A stretch of DNA of 59,213 nt, taken from assembly GCA_015680685.1 (NCBI GenBank), contig MNCI01006861.1, positions 154,208 through 213,420 of the forward strand. The letters are read 5' to 3'. A program made the position numbers and the translations under genes. Under the pieces are notes generated by a model. It was not told the DNA's origin, did no database searches, and saw only the letters and a program-made list of their open reading frames with translations. Positions 11,057 through 22,640 of the stretch are shown one piece after another (position 1 is the first letter of the stretch; every line of letters starts with the position of its first letter). This stretch comes from Gnetum montanum. Taxonomy: Eukaryota > Streptophyta > Gnetopsida > Gnetales > Gnetaceae.

Positions 11057-12288
11057 GTTGGTTTTTTAATGCGCTTTACCTGGTTGTAGATATCTGGACG
11101 GCTGTGCCATTATATGAACTTTTGAAGTTTTCAAAATAAGGGGATGTTGATAGTCATGATATTCTTCTGTTTTAAGCATTCTGTTTGAAAGTTCAAAACA
11201 AATATCACTTTGGTAAACTCCTCATTCCGCTGTCAGTGATAAAATGGTTTGTTCCTTGCAAATTCCAGGTGCTATTTCTCTATGCATTTCACTAACATCC
11301 TAGATTGAGGGAAGTTTCTTATGACTCTGAAAAGGGAGTTTTGGTAAAATCTAATACTTGACATGAGCATTGTTCATATGTTGGTTTCATTACGAGTTTC
11401 CTCATATTTGCTCTTCAAATATATCACGCATCGCTAAGAAATCATTATTTCATCACAGCGTTGTAGCTTTTATCCCAACCGTACGTGGTTGGATCCTTGT
11501 CCAAGGGTGATTCTTAGTGCAAACTACGATCTGGCAATTTTTTCCTTTTCAGTAATTTGCCCTATGTCTCCGCGGGCTAGGTTCAACACAATCCCTGAAG
11601 TTACCTTTGCATGCTTATTTGTTAGTTTATCTCATCCTAACATCCTTGTCATCCATTGCAATACGCATATGTTAGCTGCGTTTATTCGCTGCTTATGGTC
11701 CCTGAGAATTATAACAGTCTTCACTGCCTAAAGCAAGAATGTTGATGTCTGAGAAAGAAATCGGGTTATTGAATTTTGGCAACAATATATGGTACTGTGC
11801 AACTTTAATACCAACCTTTAGAAAGAAGCACGCTGTTGGACGTAAAAATTAGTGTAGTACGCAGTACGCATCGCTGAACGTTTCCTGGTGTGCAGACTGT
11901 TTCAGAGCTACCTGAATGTACTGTCGTCGTCCGAACGTTGAAGCAATCTTGTTTCTCATATTTTTGTTTCGTTGGCAAATTTATGAAATTTTACTGAACT
12001 GAATTTGTTCTTGTTTAGGTTCTGTGATGTCTGTGTGACAGCAAGATGTAGGGTTCAACATAAATAGGTTGGGCTTGCTATTGCAGGTCATGATTCACGA
12101 ATAGATTTTGAACAAAATTTTTAAAACTAACCTGTTTGTAAGAACACGGAGCTGGTAACAACAAATGAAATCTCGAAGGAAGAATTTTCTGACTCCGAAG
12201 AATAGCTAGCTCGTGTTGTTCCCAACACCATAATTCATATCGAAGAAAAGCACGTTAGAGCATTTAAAAAAAAAAAAGAAAAATTATC
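11057..12288. other. 3' flank of the IF1-like gene, no second gene recognised
   Basis: The 3' UTR must start at 11057. I do not see a clear AATAAA signal within the first few hundred bases. An 80-codon open stretch at 11489-11731 has no recognisable features and is probably chance. Confidence 0.4.
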
Positions 12289-13200
12289 GTGATCATTTTA
12301 CGTAGTTCATTTCTGGGTACGAACGTACAATTTTTAGGTGAGTTTAGGGAATATATATATTTTCCAAACATTCTGAGCTGCGAAGGAGGAAACTTATCTT
12401 CGAGCATGGTCTGCAACGGTGCACATGACAAACACATTAACAGAGACGATCATGGCTTTTTTGACGTTGCAAAACCAATTCTGTCACCTGAGAAAAACCA
12501 GATTATCTGTGCATATAAGCGCAGTTTTTTTCAAGTTTTGAGAATGCCATGCATTTCTCAAACGCAGGGTGCGGATGGTGGGCAGACATGTAATTTCTCA
12601 GCACTTGAAAATCTGAGGAACCGAGGCACCGATTCTTGAAATTCTATGACAATATCATTGCTGCCGCAGCATGGAAAGCTCAAAAATTGCCTCCCATGTC
12701 TTTGAATATTGAAAATGCAGTATGATGCATGCTCACCGCATACAATTCCCTCGCTGATAGAATGAAGAAGCTGAATCAGGCCTCTGTCGGAAAGTTACTT
12801 TAGAATGTCCCGCCATTCCTGATGGGTAAAAAACTTAAGAACCAGCCCCTTGGCCTTCCACATGCCCACCAGTTTATCCACCTGTATCTTCTGCTAAAAT
12901 GCCCAGAAATGCAAAACAGGGCTTGGCTTTGTAATTCAAGGCCTCGAAGAAGAAGCTCAATTTCAGGACATTCAGCACCATTTCCTGACGCTTGCCCACA
13001 CAAAGTGAGGATTCCGTACTCTGCAGAATAGAGACCCAATCTAAGTAAGGTTTTGTAACAACAGAATTTGAATTGATTTTGCTAGTATCATCTGCTATGG
13101 TTAAACTGGTCCGGAGTCCCCAAGTAACTATTTGGTTTGAGCTTTGACGCGAAGGATTGGTCGAACGAGGGCAACATGGGTGGCTCCTAAGCAACAACAA
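12289..13200. other. Unassigned stretch with open frames on both strands
   Basis: A 116-codon frame (12289-12639, plus) and a 108-codon frame (12874-13200, minus) occur here. The base composition is less AT-rich than the flanks. I recognise neither product. The minus frame has an ordered look (V-L-K-L-S-F-F-F-E-A-L-N-Y) and may be part of an old pseudogene, but there is no domain to name. Confidence 0.25.
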
Positions 13201-14802
13201 TGAACAAACCTGTCTTCGATGTTAAAAGTAAGAGCTCAAAAATGTTTGTCCTGATTTTAGTGGTAGGTGACAATGGTATGAGGTCACATGACTCAAGGAA
13301 GAAATAGGTTGGAATTCAACCAAGTTTGAGGTTCTTTACTTTTGAAGATGGTAAATGAGCATTAAAATACAAAAATAAGACAACTAAAATTGGTTTCTAG
13401 GTTTACTATGAAAATTTTACAATAAATAAAATGATCTATACCGATTTAATTAGAATTTAACAAGTTTGCTATGTGTGTATTGATTTTTTTAATTAAATTA
13501 TATTTCATTAAAACAATATAGAATATAAAAAATATTTAAAAATTAGGAAGTTACATAAAATAATTCTAAAATTTTTTATCATGAGTGCAATATCATTACA
13601 TTATTAAATATCAATTGTACTATTTCTAGGATCAATATTCAATTATTAATTTGTAGTCTTAGTGTTATTGCTAAAGCCTTTAGTATCTTGGAACAAATTT
13701 AGTCTTGAGGTCTAGATCATTATTTACGATTGGGGAATTTGTTTGATGTTAGGCTTTCTATTAAAGACAAAGATATTGCATATCGTATAAGCAAAAAAAA
13801 CCAAAAATTTTACAAGATCCTTTCAAGTCTCAACTTCATGTTAACCTATTTAATTGTATGAAATGTAAGTTAGCCATCAACAAAGTTGAAGCAAAATCCA
13901 ATGATTTAATTTCAATCACTCAAGGATGCACTCACATAAACTTTTATTATGTAAAGAATAGATTTTCAATGTTGGGTTTTTGATGAATTTCAAAGTGGGG
14001 GTAACTCATTGAACGGGGCTACTCAACCTAGACTAATGCATAATAGAGGGGTTGACTTGATTGATGGGGGCAACTCAATTGTTAAGGATTGTATTTCTTA
14101 TGATTTTGTAACTAAGGTATCTTCATGATATAGATGATTTTTAAGCTGATCTTGTCTTTGTTGGAAAGCATGCTTTGCAATCTATAATTCTATAAAATTT
14201 CAAATTAATTGGAATTTATTTGATGATTCAAATTTAACTTGCAAAAGGTGCCTTAGATAAAACTATTTAGTGTCTAGAATAGAAATTGGTGATTTGCAAG
14301 ACAAATCTTTGTGATTTGAGGGAGTTATGAAGTGAGGAAATACTTGATACGAAGATCCTTGAACAATTCGCCTCCCTTTAAAACTTGAGCTTGATTTAAG
14401 TTAATTTGGTAGTTGAAATCTCTCACATAATAGTGGTCACCAATGTGATTTTACTTTTTAAAAATTGCAATGAAGTTTGATGATACCCAAAATCTTGATG
14501 AATTGATTGAATCCAATGTAAAATTGAAGTTGCAACTAAGTGAAGATTAAATATAATAACAATGATCAATGAACAATGAATTTTAAATACACCAATGATT
14601 TATAAATAATTGGATTAATGAATTGGTGAATATTGGTGAATGTGATGAACGTTGAATGATGAATTGATGAATAAGTGATGAATAATTGATGACTTTAATA
14701 AATATGGAGAAAAATTTTGTAATGAAATCAATCTTTTTATCATAATCAAAATACAACATAATATGTCTATGTATTTATAGGTAGTTGATGAGGCATGGTA
14801 GT
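13201..14802. other. AT-rich intergenic DNA with a GATGAAT-type simple repeat
   Basis: No gene is seen. Around 14595-14700 the sequence is built from variants of TGAATGATGAAT. It borders the left end of the minus-strand LTR at 14803. Confidence 0.4.
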
Positions 14803-15510
14803 TGATGAGCGGCAGGTACCCCCTATGCCTAACCATATGAATCACAAGCATTCACATGCAATCCGGTCGAATTTGATAGATGGAACTAATTGTGGCATCT
14901 AGATTGTTAAGTGTTGATCGCAAGACATTGTCTTCCCACTTGGACTAGTGGTAGCTTTGTCACGTATGGTTTAGTCCAAAGTGAGGCATATGATGGTTGA
15001 TGTTGTTTTGGCCTTATGCTAATCTTAACAATAATAGAGAAATTAATTATTTAATCTAATTAACAATAAGAAGAAATGCTGGACTAGCCTATGGGTGATG
15101 AGTGTCCATTCCTAGCTTGTAGTACACATCTTAAACTCATGTATCCACTACTCAGATTACCAAGTGTTACATTTCTAGGCGAACCAAGCAATAATGCTGT
15201 TGGGATTACCAAGCAAATATGTGTTTATGCTCAAAATTGGTCATGCTTATTTTGCCAATTGATTAATATGCATGAAAACGTAAATATTAACTAAGTACAT
15301 TAAGAGTAAATTGCATGGAAAGTAAATCTAATCTAAGTCAAAGTGCTGCAATGAATACGAATCAATCTCGATCTTATTGCCACTCATGGATTATGTCCAG
15401 GTACAATGCCATTTGAATAAGACATCGTACAATTGACTCAAATTCACACTGCGGACACTCACTAATTGTTTCCTAAAATCACGAAATGAAACAACAAGAG
15501 TCTAGCTACT
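14803..15510 (-). mobile_element. Element A 3' LTR, proximal (R/U5) part
   Basis: This is similar over most of its length to 58514-59077, for example GGTACCCCCTATGCC near the end and GGTACAATGCCAT at 15400 and 59064. On the minus strand it ends TCATCA at 14808-14803. Insertion of element B at 15511 cuts it from its U3 part at 28015-28297. Confidence 0.7.
15506..15510. repeat. Left target-site duplication of element B (CTACT)
   Basis: CTACT directly precedes the 5' LTR and is repeated at 28010-28014 directly after the 3' LTR. Confidence 0.8.
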
Positions 15511-16371
15511 TAATAAAGTCAATTTTTCCAAACCAACAATATCGTAACCACAAAATCGTATCTACGATGTCGTATATATGATATTGTAGCACATGCTACA
15601 TCATCGTAGATCGAATATTGTGGGATGTGTGTAGCCTATAAATACAACACTTAGATGCATGGATCCACATAAGTTTCATTCCATAGTAACAAAACTCTCT
15701 CAGTTTGTTTTCGTAATCTAGCACTTAAAAGTGCGAATGCCTGCAATGTAGTGTGACTTAGTGCATGACATCTTTGTTCAAACATCTTGTACTTGGGGCA
15801 CAAGTGTGATCAAAAATAAAGATCGAGTTATTTCTCACTATTGCAGCATTCTCCTAGTTTACTATTTTTGTAGTTAATATTTTACTATTCCATGCACTAT
15901 ACTATTAATGTTGTTATTAAGCGGAATGAGTACGACTAATCTCAAGCACTTAAGAATAATTGCTTGATAACCTAGTAGTGCTATCATTTGGTATGCCCAA
16001 TAGCGGTACACTTGGTATTCCAGTAGTAGTTACACAAATCTTAAGTTGTGTATGGAAGATCAAGAATGGATGCTCATCGCCATAGGCTAGAATAGATATG
16101 TTTACTTATTTTACTTAGATTTAGAGGTCATTTCTATTTCCATTATGTTTGCTGGGAGTAATGATGGCCTACCAACATGAGATACCATATACCTCACTAT
16201 GAGCTAAACCATACACATAGACTTCACTAGCTCAACATGGGAAGACAATGGTCTTGAACTTAAATCAATTGCTAGCATATTAACATTGCCTTGTCCATGG
16301 ATAATGATCTAGTCATGCATGAACGCCTGTGACTTGTATGGTTGGGTGTTGGATTGCTCCATCACTCATCA
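15511..16371 (+). mobile_element. Element B 5' LTR
   Basis: It is 861 bp long, starting TAATAAAGTC (the 3' copy has TGATAAAGTC) and ending TCATCA. A palindrome-rich U3 segment with GATATTG/CGTATC-type units (about 15540-15615) lies just before the TATA box CCTATAAATAC (about 15635-15645). Confidence 0.85.
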
Positions 16372-16372
16372 T

Positions 16373-16390
16373 TGGTGTCATTTCCAAGGA
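16373..16390 (+). other. Element B primer binding site, Asp-tRNA type, decayed
   Basis: TGGTGTCATTTCCAAGGA directly follows the LTR. It differs from the Athila-type Asp-tRNA PBS, of which 45868-45885 is a better copy, mainly by C-to-T and G-to-A changes. Confidence 0.65.
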
Positions 16391-16574
16391 AAAGTCAATG
16401 TATGATGAGTAATTAATTTCATAAAGTTTGTTGTATCAAAATCCAAAGTTGAAATTCATAATCTTTTAATAACTCTAAAGTGATGACACTTAATCAAATG
16501 TCTTAAACCATAGCATGCCTTCAAACAAAGATACATCATCACTTGTTAAAGAGACAAAAAGCAGCAATGACATA

Positions 16575-18880
16575 ATTAGTGACAAAGAAGAATGAAGTAT
16601 GCAAATGCAAGCAAGGATCTCATATGCTCATCACGATCCTTATTATCCTGATTTTACTTTCATCTTTCACCAAGATGGACAGCTAAGATGGAGAGATCTT
16701 CAAGGTAACATTGTTCTACCTCCAGAGTGCTTAGCATCCATCATGCTTCAGACAGCTCTAAGGGGCATGAATCTAAGTAAAGCACTTGATGAGTATCATG
16801 TGACCAGACACATGACATGGCACTATTAGCTCACTGAGGAGAAAGTAAAGAGAAATGCTACTATGGAAAATAAATATGTCCAAAATAAAGGAAAAAAAGT
16901 CAACTCTCTTATTATCTTAGAAGAGCTTAATGGTGATGCATTCCTCACTGAGCTACTCCACCAAAATCATGAAGTCCATTCGCAAACATCTATCATCCGA
17001 TTGGAGGAACATGTCAAAGATCAACTACATTTCATCCTAGCAAAGGTAGCTAAGAGGGAGGCAACTAACTCAAAGTATAAGTAGGACTCAAGGCCAAGAG
17101 TTTTTGTTGGATCCTACAAAGAAGAATATTGAAGTCATGAAAGGAGGACAAGTCGACAATGTTCTTCTACTACCTCATCCTCATCCTCATGATCATTAGT
17201 GAACTCTAATAGGAGGAGGCTAAGTTACCAAGACCATGACAGGGAGGAGAGAAGGACTTGTGATCGCCATGACTATCGCATGAGGCATTTAGATGAGGAA
17301 GATGAAGATTATGAACAAAGAAGGCATAGGGATAGAAGAGAAGATCGATGAGCACCGAATGGGGTATCACTACAATAGAGCCAATGGACTCGATTACGAT
17401 GATGAACCCCTATTGGCTACTTGAAGCATGATCAATAATAGGGAAGCTTTTTATATTCTGACCAAGCATGTCAAGGATACATGTATCAAATGACTAGATA
17501 TGAATAACATGCCAAAATTTGAGGGTGGTTATAATGTTGATCCTTAACACCACCTTCACAAATTTCATGATGCTTGCACCCTGCAACATATTGAAAGTGA
17601 TTGGTAGATTTTAAAGTTGTTCCCACAAACATTTGTGAAAGAAGCCGAGAGTTGGTACATATCACTTGAACCAGAATCAATCAGAAGATGGAGTACCATG
17701 TTAGAGCTCTTCAATGATAAATACCAAACTTATTCACGAGCATCCAATTTGTGGAAACAAATCCAAGGATGGAAGCAAGAGATCCATGAATCCCTTGATG
17801 CAGCAATGGGCATGTATTATTCACTACTACACAGATGCCCAAGCCATGGATTTCCACAATAGGAACAGATAAGGCACATTGCAGATGGATTATGGAATAA
17901 GATCAGAGAGATCCTTAGGGTTTATGAATAAGAAAAATTATTAGAGATGTCTGCCCATCATATACAAAGATTGATTCATCAAGTGGAAAAGGAGGAAGGA
18001 AAGTTAAGAAAGAGAGAATTAGTGGTAGAATATAACAGAGATCCATCTATCAGGAAAGAGATGTAAGAGTTTGTGATATCTAAGAGGAAGAAACCTTGGA
18101 TCAGGTAATACAGAAGAAGACTCTACCAATTTAGAAATCTATAACTAATATTGCAGCAAAGGTAGAGAAAATGTGGAACTTAGTTAATGAAAAATTTGCA
18201 ACATTATTGAAGATTGTGGAAGAAAGAATAGAGCAAGCCTTTGGTAAGGGTAAGGACAAGAAGAAGAAGAAAGATTTTGGATGACAGGGCAAAGTAGCTT
18301 CAGTGGCTAACTACTCAAACATAAGCTCTGAAGATGAGGAAGGATGTGTTGTATGCTAATACAAGCATCCCAAAGGATGTTGTCCAGTAATGGCACACTT
18401 ATAAGAGACAGGGGCATATGCACTTAATCCTAGATTTGTTAAGAAACAAATGTTCAAATGGTTACCTTATCCTCAAGGTAACTATATGTAAATCTTCCAA
18501 CCAACATATGGTCCTAGTGGAATCTACCCATGGCCATAGGAGTAGTACCATCAGTAGTGGCAACAACCCCAATCGTGGGCCATGCCACCACCACACCAAC
18601 TATATTCATATTGGCAACCATACCCATATGGATACTATGTGAAATGTCCAATCTCTCTTGGTACTATGGCTATTCAAACTCCATGATATTATCTCACTGA
18701 GTGCAACAAACCAACATTGCCAAGGATAGATTCAAACTCATATGTGCATCCATCCACAGCTAGTTCTTCCAATCAACATCCAAATCCTCTCTAGCCAATG
18801 CCACCTCCTATCATGCAAGGGGAATTATCATCACAACCATAATAGAAAAGTGCAACAAGGGTGATCAACATGCAGGAGGA
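16575..18880 (+). pseudogene. Element B gag, decayed
   Basis: The N-terminal part is open at 16599-16829 (I-S-Y-A-H-H-D-P-Y-Y-P-D, then F-H-Q-D-G-Q-L-R-W-R-D-L). The capsid-like core (retrotransposon gag domain) lies at 17500-17930, with W-S-T-M-L-E-L-F-N-D-K-Y near 17690 and H-E-S-L-D-A near 17785. A Cys/His patch (C-Q/*-Y-K-H-P-K-G-C-C) at about 18352-18385 is followed by a Gln/Pro/Tyr-rich tail. All three parts match element D, so the elements share a gag family. Frames change between parts and several TAG stops occur. Gag would form the virus-like particle in which reverse transcription happens. Confidence 0.75.
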
Positions 18881-19099
18881 TATGATCACGTGTGAACCAT
18901 AATCCAGGAAACACTCGTTCTTCTAAACATGTTCCAAGAAGGTTCAAAGGATGGGGATTACATTTACTTTTGTTCCATCCTCATCCAACCTCCAAAGAAT
19001 AACAAACTTACATCTTCATCAAAATCCAATGTAACCATTTTCATGCTTACTCAAACAATCACCCATTGGATAAAAGTAGAAGCCCTTCCACAAAAACAA

Positions 19100-19720
19100 A
19101 TAGATTGAGGAAGTCCCTTAGTTTACCTTCAGGTAGTAAGGTAGAAACCATGCAAGGCTCTACTTGATTCCAGCTTAGGAATGAACCTAATCACACAAGA
19201 CATGTATCAGGCATGGAATCTACCACCATTAAAGAAGAGCAACATCTAGTTAGAGCTTGTGGACTAGTTGATTATAGTTCCACTTGATTAAGTGGATGAT
19301 GTGATCACCATCATTAGTGGCTAGTCTTACCCTACATATTTTCTAATAATTCTTGTTGGTAGAAATAAGGGAGAATTATAAATTATCATGGTAAGAGCTT
19401 TCCTTAGCACTATCAATGCTAAGCTTAGTATTCATGACTTATCCTTGGAGATATCCAAGGAAGATGAAGTCGACATCATACAAAGACGTAGAATTCCATG
19501 TATTACATATAGTGATAATGGATGCAATTGCGTGCAAGGATATGGACCATTAAACAAAAGGATACCATAGCATGCAATAAATGTATAGAAGAAATATGTG
19601 TGCAAAGATGTCTATATGCAGTAGCCACACAACAAGAAGGCACTTAGTGGCTAATCACAAATGAAGAAACTAATTACAACACATGGAACCAATAGAGCAA
19701 ATTGTTAGTGCCTATGTTGA
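19100..19720 (+). pseudogene. Element B aspartic protease, decayed
   Basis: Translation near 19150 gives K-A-L-L-D-S-S-L-G-M-N-L-I, matching the retropepsin active site, but with D-S-S where D-S-G or D-T-G is expected. The downstream part (open at 19388-19570, L-S-L-E-I-S-K-E, then I-T-Y-S-D) is homologous to element D at 48860-48950. In-frame TAG and TGA stops are present. Confidence 0.65.
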
Positions 19721-20039
19721 AGAGGTTGATAAGTTAAAGCAATTAAAAAAAAGGCACTCTTATCCATGAATAAGTCAAAAAGAAGAGATAGACTAGGGAC
19801 AATTGGAGATCCTAGACACTATAGATCCAAAACCACTAGAATTAAAGGCCCTATCGGCAACATTGGAATATGCCTTTTTAAACAATAAGAAGTTGGTAAT
19901 AATCACTGTCAATCTAAAAGAAGAATAGAAGAGGGAGTTCCTAGAAGTGATTAACAGATGGTCCACAGCATTTGCATGGTCTTACGATGAGATCACGTGA
20001 ATTAATCTGAGAATTTGTCAACATTGGATATATACTGAT

Positions 20040-20690
20040 CCAATAGTCAGACCACGATGCCAACCTTAATGAAGGCTCAATCCAAAACTAAAAGAAGTAG
20101 TTAAGCAAGAGTTGGAAAAATTGCTAAAGGTAGGATTTATCTATCCTATTACAGATAGTGAATGGATCAGTCCCTTAGTGATTATTCCAAAGAAGGGGGG
20201 TAAAAGGTGAGTTTGGATTGACTTTTGAATGTTGAACGCTGATACATTCAAGGATCACTTCACTTTACAATTTGTTAATCAGGTTCTAGATACCATTGAA
20301 GACATGAGTATTATAGTTTTCTAGATAGATATAGTGGATATAATCATATCTGCATTACACTTGAAGACTAGGAGAAAATGATGTTCACTAGTCCATGGGA
20401 AATGTTTGCCTATAGGTAGATACCCTTCGGTCTCTACAATGCACCAACCACCTTTTAGAGATTGGTACTAAGCATCTTCCAGAAACATATTGGAAATGGT
20501 GTCAAAGTATTCATGAATGATTTTTTGACATATGGGCTAGATTTCAAGCAAGCACTGGACTGGTTAGAGCAGGTATTGAAAAGATGTGTGGAAACCAATC
20601 TCAAGCTCAACTAGCAGAAAAGCCACCTTATTATCTAGGATTTTATAGTGTTGGTACATTAAATCTTTCAAAAAGGTATTGAGGTAGATA
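20040..20690 (+). pseudogene. Element B reverse transcriptase, decayed
   Basis: The RT fingers and palm can be read: L-L-K-V-G-F-I-Y-P-I near 20125, W-I-S-P-L-V-I-I-P-K-K-G-G near 20164, then P-F-G-L-Y-N-A-P-T-T-F near 20421. The catalytic Y-x-D-D box is degraded to F-M-N-D (about 20510-20521), so the enzyme would be dead even without the stops. One frameshift lies near 20300-20340. Nearly all stops are TAG at places where the family has Gln or Trp. Confidence 0.75.
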
Positions 20691-21320
20691 TTGAGAAAAT
20701 TCGAATCATACAAAATATCACTCAAAGGCCATAGATAGTAAAAGATGTGAAATCACTCTTGGTCCACATAGGATATTATAGAAGATTTATGGAGAATTTT
20801 TCAAAGAGAGCAAAATTGCTTGTGGAACTTATTAAGAAGGATGCACCCTTTGAATGGACAGAGTCATGCAAAAAGGCATTTGAAGCTCTAAAGCAAAAAC
20901 TAGTTGAGACACCAAGCCTTCAAGCTCTGGATTGGTCTAGGCCTTTTCACATCATGACTGATGCTTTCAATTTTTCACTTGGTGTAATACTAACACAACT
21001 AGATGATTAGAAGAGACCCTATTATATACATTGTGCCAATAGAAGCATCACTAGAGCACAACTGAACTATACCTCAATAGAAAAGGAGCTGATGGCCATG
21101 GTGTACATGCTTCAAAATTTTAGATATTATGTGCTTAGGTATTAGATCTATGTCCATACTAATCATAGTGTCATCTGGTTTCTCATGAATAAACTAGTGG
21201 TTAGTCCCAAAGTGATTAGATGGCTCATCATCTTGCAGGGATTTGACATCATGATGATCAATAAAAAGGGCACAAAAAATGTGGTAGAAAATCATCTGTC
21301 AAGGCTAAAGTAGGATGCCC
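20690..21320 (+). pseudogene. Element B RNase H region
   Basis: This continues in one frame after RT. It has Y-Y-R-R-F-M-E-N-F-S-K near 20772, F-E-W-T-E-S-C-K-K-A-F near 20850, then the RNase H start F-H-I-M-T-D-A-F-N-F-S-L-G (20945-20985), and Y-T-S-I-E-K-E-L-M-A-M-V near 21069. The longest open piece is 20747-21010. Several TAG stops follow. Confidence 0.75.
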
Positions 21321-21479
21321 AAGATCAATCAAAACCTTTATTTAACTAGTTTCCCAATGAGAACCTATTTACTAAAATAGTAAGGGCTATAAATTCAATA
21401 GGGAAGCCATGGGCAACAGAATATTTGACTTGTCTATCAACACAAGAGCTTCCTCCTAATTAGAGTAAGGAACAATGAG

Positions 21480-22640
21480 AATAATTCCTTCATAAAGCAA
21501 AAAGATATATGGAAATCAATTACAATCTGTACAAAATCTGTGCAAATGGGCTAGTTAGATGGTGTGTGCTAGAGTGTGATCAATAGAGAGTCTTACAAGA
21601 TGCCCATGAATGCCCATGTGGTGGCCATTATGTAGGGTGAAGAATAAAAATAAAACTAATAATGGTAGGCTACTTTTGGCCTACATTATTTAGATATGCC
21701 CACAACTTTGCATAGTCTTGTGATAGATGTTAAAAGGATGGAGGAATAATGACCAAAAATGAAGGGCCACAGTAGTGGATATAACCTTTGGAGCCATTTG
21801 ATATATGGTGAATCAATTTTATGGGATTCATAACACTGATGTCAAATGGAAGAGCATATATAATTATGATTGTGGATTACTATACAAAGTGGGAAGAGGC
21901 AGCAGCAGTTAAAGATTGTACAGCTAAGATAGCTGCCAAATTCTTCCAATAGACTATGGTGAATATATTTGGAGTACCCAAATAGCTCATATTTGATAAT
22001 GGATCTCATTTTATAAGTGCTACTTTTAAGAAGCTCATGCAACAATTAGAGGTCAACCATAAACTAACTACATCATATCACCCCCAAGCTAATGGTCAAA
22101 CAAAAGGTACTAACAAAGAAATCACTAGAATCTTAACTAGAATAGAGTAAATTTAGGAAGGATTAGAGTACTAAACTTAAGAATGCTCTATGGGCCTATA
22201 GGACATCATGGAAATTACCCATAAGATACTCCTTGTGTGAGATATTTTATGGAAAATTACGGACACTTCCTATTTATGTGGAGCTTTAAACCTTAGTTAC
22301 TGCTAGTCAACTTAACCTTGATTTGAGGTTAGCCAAATGAGAACACCTCATGAATCTAAACCTCTTAGATGAAAATAGGCTTGTAGCACTCATGAGTAAT
22401 GAATTTTATGAACATTACTCCAAACTTAGACACGATACATGGATAAGGCAAGTAACTATACAACCAAGTGATAAGGTACTTTTTAGTAATCCTAATTATC
22501 TACCCCAAAAAGCCAAATTTCAAACATTTTGGGAGGGAACATACATTGTTCAAGCCACTTATCCATCTAGTGCCTTACATACCTACCACCCATCCTTTCC
22601 ACACAAGCTCATTCTTGCTAACATCTAACAAGTCAAATTC
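21480..22640 (+). pseudogene. Element B integrase, decayed
   Basis: An H2C2 zinc-binding piece (D-A-H-E-C-P-C-G-G-H) is at about 21600-21630. The DDE core follows: V-D-Y-Y-T-K-W near 21871, then F-D-N-G-S-H-F near 21991. The third acidic position sits in G-Q-T-K-G-T-N-K (about 22095-22118), where Glu is replaced by Lys, a G-to-A change. The C-terminal part is open at 22350-22628 (S-D-K-V-L-F-S-N, W-E-G-T-Y-I-V). It cannot be active. Confidence 0.75.

Noticed and set aside
20340-22160. TAG recoding (TAG read as Gln) in this genome
   Set aside because: The host gene uses TGA, other stops also occur, frameshifts and lost catalytic residues are present, and CHG deamination explains TAG at Gln positions.
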